Of a DNA stretch of 64,000 nt, positions 59,610 through 64,000 are shown piece by piece. Positions within the stretch are counted from its first letter, which is position 1. Each line of letters starts with the position of its first letter. The notes below the pieces were generated by a model that saw only the letters and a program-made list of their open reading frames with translations, was not told the origin of the DNA and made no database searches. This DNA comes from Cohnella sp. OV330 (lineage in GTDB: Bacteria > Bacillota > Bacilli > Paenibacillales > Paenibacillaceae). The position numbers were made by a program, and so were the translations under genes. The stretch is taken from NCBI RefSeq assembly GCF_900112065.1, contig NZ_FOKE01000010.1, positions 62,001 to 126,000 of the forward strand. The letters are read 5' to 3'.

Positions 59610-61535
59610 CTACAGATCCTGCAAATCAAAGTGGCGCAGCATCCCCGGCATGATGAAGCCAATATGATTGTATTCATCATAGTAACGGGACTTCACCCAG
59701 GAGCTGAAGTCGGTCGTTCCGCTCACCGCTTCGACGCGGGCGATGCGCGAGTCCAGCGCATTGGCGAGATGGGCGTAAAGGCTGAACCGGCCTGTCGTAT
59801 AAATTTGAATATCTCCCTTGTTCGCCCGGCTCAGCGCCTCGGCCGCGTCGAGGGCGCGGATCACGTCGTAGACGCGCATCGCCGCCAGACTGTCGCCCAG
59901 CCAGAACAGATCGGTGGTCAGCTTGTGCACGGTGCCATAGAACGCGTACAGATCGTAGCGGTTAATCGCGTTCGGCATCAGCGCGCCGCTGCCCGACACG
60001 TCGAGGACCATCAGTTGTCTGCCGCCGTCGCAAATCTTGCGTATCGTAGGCGCATGCCGCTGCAGGTCGCGCGTGCCCTTTTCCCATAAAGCGATCGTGA
60101 CCGGCCCATCATCGCCGGTACGTCCCGTATCGCCGAATAAAAACGCATGCCCGTGCAGGCCCGCCTGGCTCCACCAGACGACGCTCCGGACGCGCAAGCC
60201 GTTCCAGTGTCCGAGCTCGGTGACGCGGGGATACAACGGACTCTCCTTGCGCCCCGTCCATACCCGCTCCTTCAGCCAAGCCAGCGCGGCGGCCCTGCGT
60301 TCCTTGGCCGGCAGCGCTTCGCGGGCTTGCTCCAGCGCGCGCAGCCGGTCCACGGTCTCCTCATGGACCCCTCGCGCATCCGGGATATCGCCGCGAACCT
60401 GTCCGGATACGGTGCACCACAGCCGCTTCGGGTCGATCATGTCGGCATCTCCGACTAGCTGCCGCACCGTGTCCGCCAGGAGATGCTTGCGGAAGAAGCT
60501 TGCCGCGGCTTGCGCCAGGGCAGCGGTGTACTTGTGATGGGAATCGTCCTCGACGAAACGGAGCCGATCCTCGCAGCCGTACATCGCCCAAAAGCGCCGG
60601 ACGCGTTCGACGGTCCGATGCGTGCCTTCGATCGGGAAGAAGTCGTTCGTGACGGCGAGCACCAGCACCGGCTTCGGCGCCATCGCCATCAAAATATCCT
60701 CGTGGTCCAGCCCCAAAGCGGTCATGCCGAACCAGATCTGCTCGGCGTCCTGGGCCTGGCCGGTAACGAGATAGCTTTCGCGGCTCATGATGAAGGTGGC
60801 GGGCGCGGCGACCGCGATGCGGGGATCCGCCAGCATCATCAGGCTCGTCTGCGTGCCGCCGCCCGAATTGCCCGTGACGCCGATCCGCGCGGGATCGACC
60901 TCGGGGCGGCCGGACAGATAATCGACCGCCCGCATCGCGTCGTGCAGGAAATACCGGGCAAGCCCGTCCCCGAGCGGCAAGCATTGCTGGCCGGCATAGT
61001 CGTGCTCGACGATGCCGTCGATAACGGCGAGCGAGCCGGACGACGCGTCGAAATAACTGAAGCGCTCGCCCTGCCCGATCGGATCCATGGCCAATACCAC
61101 CAGGCCGGCCTGGACCAGAATGCCGCATACCGTCTGGTATTCCTCGCCGTGCTTCGCCTCCCGGTCGTGTCCGCACAGGAACAGCACGGCCCCCCGGGGA
61201 GAGGCGATGCCGTCCGGCACGTACAGGTTCGCCGTCACGTAGGCGCGGGGCCTGGATTCGAACATCACCTTCTCGATGACATAGCCTTCGCGAGCGACGA
61301 CGCCCGTCGTCCGCGGGTTAAGCGGCGTGTCGCAGGAAGGCAGCCCGCCGATCGCGTCGATCAGCTTCTCCCGCAAATTCTCCCGCCGGGCCTCCAGCTG
61401 ATCGCGGCTCGCGATCGCGTCCCTGACCCGGTCGCCTTGCGCGAAGGCCGCGAAGGAACGATCGTACACGAGCTTTTTCAGCTCGTCCCGGACGTCGTAG
61501 TCAATGAAGTAGTTTTCCAGTTCAAAAAGGTTCAG
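59610..61535 (-). CDS. Large alpha/beta hydrolase, acetyl-xylan-esterase-like
   Basis: About 641 aa. The alpha/beta hydrolase core has the nucleophile Ser in GVTGNSGGGTQTS, the preceding strand GAVLFLCGHDRE, and a His near DDSHHKY. A second, weaker domain covers the C-terminal 250 residues. It resembles CE7/CE15-like or dienelactone-hydrolase-like enzymes in carbohydrate loci, so deacylation of an oligosaccharide is likely. No ATG, GTG or TTG precedes GTG 61469 in the frame, but the sequence from CTG 61535 reads like protein (NLFELENYFIDYDVRDEL) and has AGGAGG nine bases upstream. CTG is therefore the likely start; it overlaps the previous gene by 14 bp. Confidence 0.8.
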   Translation of the reverse strand: MNLFELENYFIDYDVRDELKKLVYDRSFAAFAQGDRVRDAIASRDQLEARRENLREKLIDAIGGLPSCDTPLNPRTTGVVAREGYVIEKVMFESRPRAYVTANLYVPDGIASPRGAVLFLCGHDREAKHGEEYQTVCGILVQAGLVVLAMDPIGQGERFSYFDASSGSLAVIDGIVEHDYAGQQCLPLGDGLARYFLHDAMRAVDYLSGRPEVDPARIGVTGNSGGGTQTSLMMLADPRIAVAAPATFIMSRESYLVTGQAQDAEQIWFGMTALGLDHEDILMAMAPKPVLVLAVTNDFFPIEGTHRTVERVRRFWAMYGCEDRLRFVEDDSHHKYTAALAQAAASFFRKHLLADTVRQLVGDADMIDPKRLWCTVSGQVRGDIPDARGVHEETVDRLRALEQAREALPAKERRAAALAWLKERVWTGRKESPLYPRVTELGHWNGLRVRSVVWWSQAGLHGHAFLFGDTGRTGDDGPVTIALWEKGTRDLQRHAPTIRKICDGGRQLMVLDVSGSGALMPNAINRYDLYAFYGTVHKLTTDLFWLGDSLAAMRVYDVIRALDAAEALSRANKGDIQIYTTGRFSLYAHLANALDSRIARVEAVSGTTDFSSWVKSRYYDEYNHIGFIMPGMLRHFDLQDL

Positions 61536-62952
61536 CTGCGTCTACCTCCTCGCTTCGATGCCGCACCTCGATGCCGCCGACCGCGTACCAGCCGTCCGGG
61601 CCTCTGCCCTCGATCGCCAGCCGAACGGCGGGCGCGCCGGCAGCCGGATCCAGCAGACCGACGGCCACCTGATAGTACCCTGCCCGCAGCGCATCCGGGA
61701 GCCGGAGCGCCTGATCGTGCAAATTGTCGCCGGGCAGCCACTCCCGAATATCCGCGTCCGATTTCAGTACGACTTCGTCCTGCTCGTTCTTTAGCCGCAC
61801 AGCCAGCTCGTACCTGCGGTAGCACGGCGCCACGCCGAGGTTTTCCCACCATGTCGCGATCGTCATCTCGCCGCCGGGCCAGACGACGCAGGGGTAGGTC
61901 AGCTTGCGGAGCGCGAGACGGTAGCCCATCCGGTTCAGCCACCGCCTGACGTTCGGCTCCCATTCCTCCGGGATCGGGGACGACTTGGCGTTGAAGGTGG
62001 AGATATGCCACTTAAGCGATTGGTCGATGATATAATCGATATTCCACTTCCGGTCGTACCAGTCCTGCACGACCCAACACACCTCGAACGACACCGGCGC
62101 CTTCTGCCACGCGTCCCGGAATCCATTCTGAATGATCTTCTGCGGATAGTGGTCCATCATATGAGACCAGTCGAGCGGCACGTCGTGATAGTCGTTCGCG
62201 CTCCCCGGCAAAATTTCCATCAGGTTGATCCAGCTGCCGCCCATATCGCCCAGACAGTCCGCCCGGAATCCGACGTCGCGGCGGGACAAAGCGTACCGGT
62301 TCGTCCGCTCGTCCGTGAGGAGCATGAGCAGCGGCGTCTCGCGGAAGCTGTCGACATAGCTGTCGACAAGGGCCTCCCGCGTCCGGTCCGTCAGCTTCTC
62401 CGAGCCTTCGCCCTCTCCCCACGGCCCGACGAAGGACACGTCGACCGCTTCCAGACCGGGATGGCCGTCGTAGCGCCGGCCCAAGGCACGGACCATGCCG
62501 CCGAAATACTCGGCGTATCGCGGGTCTTCCGGATCGACGAGCCATTTCGGCTGAATGGGGTTCCCCGTCACGCCCGGAAGCTTGCGATACCAGTCCGGCA
62601 CGTCCGTCCTCTCCGTCGATTCCCCGTAAGGCGCGATTCGCAGCATGAGCGTCTGGCCCCGCTCCTTGGCCTTGGACAGCGCGCGATCGATCAGCGCCCA
62701 ATCGTATTGTCCCGGCGCGATCTCGAGGAACCGCCAGTAAAGCCGGAAATAAGCGATCGTCGTGCCGGGATGCCGCTCGTTGGACAGATCCCCGCCTGCC
62801 GGCTGGTATTCGATCGGGAAGCCTTCGGTCCAGCCGTTGCCTTCGTTCAGCTTGTCGCCGTTGAACCGCTGAAAGGTCATGAAGCCGATGCCGGGATTGT
62901 CCAGCACGTCGTCGATCACTTTAGGCCTGACCACGTACCGTTTCATTTTCAT
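61522..62952 (-). CDS. DUF4832-type glycoside hydrolase-like protein
   Basis: A 476-aa cytoplasmic protein with a TIM-barrel N-terminal part (NPGIGFMTFQRFNGD, YFRLYWRFLEIAPGQYDWALIDRALSKAKERGQTLMLRIAPYG, VSFVGPWGEGEGSE). A C-terminal beta domain of DUF4832 type follows (MTIATWWENLGVAPCYRRYELAVRLKN ... RAGYYQVAVGLLD). Glu residues in GEGEG-like positions are candidate catalytic acids. The start has GGGGAGG upstream, 18 bp after the DUF4091 gene. It probably acts on imported oligosaccharide, with the true specificity unknown. Confidence 0.78.
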   Translation of the reverse strand: MKMKRYVVRPKVIDDVLDNPGIGFMTFQRFNGDKLNEGNGWTEGFPIEYQPAGGDLSNERHPGTTIAYFRLYWRFLEIAPGQYDWALIDRALSKAKERGQTLMLRIAPYGESTERTDVPDWYRKLPGVTGNPIQPKWLVDPEDPRYAEYFGGMVRALGRRYDGHPGLEAVDVSFVGPWGEGEGSEKLTDRTREALVDSYVDSFRETPLLMLLTDERTNRYALSRRDVGFRADCLGDMGGSWINLMEILPGSANDYHDVPLDWSHMMDHYPQKIIQNGFRDAWQKAPVSFEVCWVVQDWYDRKWNIDYIIDQSLKWHISTFNAKSSPIPEEWEPNVRRWLNRMGYRLALRKLTYPCVVWPGGEMTIATWWENLGVAPCYRRYELAVRLKNEQDEVVLKSDADIREWLPGDNLHDQALRLPDALRAGYYQVAVGLLDPAAGAPAVRLAIEGRGPDGWYAVGGIEVRHRSEEVDAAEPF

Positions 62953-62970
62953 GCCGCCCGTCGCCTCCCC

Positions 62971-64000
62971 TCATTCGAATAATCCGGTCGAACCGAGGTA
63001 GGCGAGCACCTCCTGCCGGAGCCGATCCATCATCCGCGGCGACTTGCCCGCGGCAGGCGCCGGCGAGCAAGCCTTGTCGACTTCGCCGTCGCGGCCGAAA
63101 TCCCAGTAGCGAGGCGGCGTGTCGACGAAGTCGGGCGTGTCCTTCCACCAGCCGCCGTCGCTCTCGAAGCCATAGTGCTTGTTCACGATATCTTTGACCT
63201 TGCGCTTCAAGCCGTATTTGCTCTCGATGTCGAAGCCGTTCGCGCCCATCATCGCGTCGGCCAGCTGCATCGTATTGCGCATGAACTTCAGCCGGATGGA
63301 GGGCAGCGGAGCCTCGAGGCCGAAGCGGACGCCGGGATACATGATGATCTCGTCCGAGACGGGCGCCTTCAGATAATCGCTCGCGCCGTGGCCGAAGGCG
63401 TTCCAGACGCAGAAGCCGTCGACGTCCGCCATGAACGCGTGCATCGGCGAGGTGAACTGCGTGACGAAGCTGTCGGAGAGCCCGCGCAGGACGCCGCCGT
63501 AGAGCCAGACCGTCTTGCCCTTCTGCTTCAGGTTGTCGGCGGCCTCCGGGAACCAGCTGAACATCCCCGTATTGACGACCCACAGGTCGCAAAAGTCCGC
63601 ATAGTGGTTCTGCGCATGAACGCCGTAATAATTGCTCTCGTCGGTCCGGAACAGGAAGCGGACGCCCGTCGCGTCGTACGTTTCCTTGATGATGTCGCAG
63701 TACGCCTCGAACGGCTCCTCGTCGTGCTCGTACCAGATCTCGTCGAGCGTGAACGGGTAGAAGCGATAATGCTTCTTATGGTTCAGAAAAATCTCGAAGC
63801 CGGTCTCGGTCCAACCCATCTCCTCGAAGTGACGCACGAACTCCGCCATGATGCGGCGCACTTCGGTTCGGAAGCCCTTCTTCCCCCACTTCTCGAAGCG
63901 GGCGGGCCAATTCATATGGAAGGGCAGGTACAAATATTCGATCGGATACGCACCTCTGCGCGATCCGCGGAAGGCCGAGCCGTCGAGATAAGGACCGAAG
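62971..64000 (-). CDS. DUF4091/GH123-like glycoside hydrolase, N-terminus outside the window
   Basis: The frame is open to base 64000, giving the last ~342 residues. Visible features: GPYLDGSAFRGS, YLYLPFHMNWP, LFRTDESNYYGVHAQ, DLWVVNTGMFSWFPEAADNLKQKGKTVWLYGG and VDGFCVWNAFGHGASDYL. These fit the C-terminal part of DUF4091/GH123-like barrels, several of which act on N-acetylgalactosamine-type substrates. It is the most upstream visible gene of the minus-strand catabolic operon, and its stop lies within the ribosome binding region of the next gene. Confidence 0.72.
   Translation of the reverse strand, partial: FGPYLDGSAFRGSRRGAYPIEYLYLPFHMNWPARFEKWGKKGFRTEVRRIMAEFVRHFEEMGWTETGFEIFLNHKKHYRFYPFTLDEIWYEHDEEPFEAYCDIIKETYDATGVRFLFRTDESNYYGVHAQNHYADFCDLWVVNTGMFSWFPEAADNLKQKGKTVWLYGGVLRGLSDSFVTQFTSPMHAFMADVDGFCVWNAFGHGASDYLKAPVSDEIIMYPGVRFGLEAPLPSIRLKFMRNTMQLADAMMGANGFDIESKYGLKRKVKDIVNKHYGFESDGGWWKDTPDFVDTPPRYWDFGRDGEVDKACSPAPAAGKSPRMMDRLRQEVLAYLGSTGLFE

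Overview
The window is a GC-rich (about 60% by eye) Gram-positive chromosome segment. It probably comes from a Paenibacillaceae member (Paenibacillus or Cohnella type). The pointers are a GerA-type spore germination receptor operon, a T-box leader in front of trpS, strong AGGAGG-type ribosome binding sites, YesM/YesN-type regulators beside a sugar ABC transporter, and a paeninodin-type lasso peptide locus. I see no rRNA, tRNA, CRISPR array, insertion sequence or prophage. Both window ends cut through genes.

Layout. 1-9.4 kb: a truncated PLP aminotransferase, an orphan peptide-binding lipoprotein, an RsbQ-like hydrolase paired with a PAS-GGDEF protein, a YdeI-family protein, a stand-alone trpB, two arrays of ~51-bp repeats, and a sugar isomerase divergent from an AraC regulator. 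9.4-22.1 kb: a chemoreceptor, a three-gene membrane protein/XRE operon, a second repeat-rich intergenic region, a DUF4405 membrane protein, an ECF41 sigma factor coupled to an FAD oxidoreductase, a collagen-like protein, GNAT, a glutathionyl-hydroquinone reductase-like enzyme and a GT39 glycosyltransferase. 22.4-27.4 kb (minus strand): a lasso peptide locus with cyclase, a 45-aa precursor, an HPr-kinase-like tailoring kinase and an ABC exporter. No B1 (RRE) or B2 (leader peptidase) gene is present. 27.7-32.5 kb: dapA, a CpsB-type phosphatase, a chloramphenicol acetyltransferase with a complete translational attenuator, a methyltransferase and a MerR regulator divergent from an SDR. Both divergent promoters have the 19-bp spacer typical of MerR control. 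32.6-42.1 kb: a very large hybrid kinase, a Met-rich secreted protein with a copper amine oxidase, and an OmpR/kinase pair. 42.1-46.3 kb: the germination operon gerA-C-D-B. 46.3-51.2 kb: a YoxD-like SDR, an AraC regulator, an aldo/keto reductase, trpS with its T-box, and a VOC protein. 51.4-64 kb: a carbohydrate-utilisation island with a GHL10-like secreted enzyme, two permeases, a binding protein and YesN/YesM. A convergent catabolic operon in the same island encodes DUF4091, DUF4832, an alpha/beta esterase and a NagB-like protein.

The most notable systems are: (1) the lasso locus, whose precursor has a Gly1/Asp9 macrolactam pattern and a C-terminal Ser suited to phosphorylation; (2) an RsbQ hydrolase whose usual RsbP partner has its PP2C output replaced by a diguanylate cyclase; (3) the cat attenuator with a 9-codon leader downstream of a MerR-type promoter; and (4) a recurrent set of intergenic arrays with a period close to 51 bp, mostly between convergent genes.
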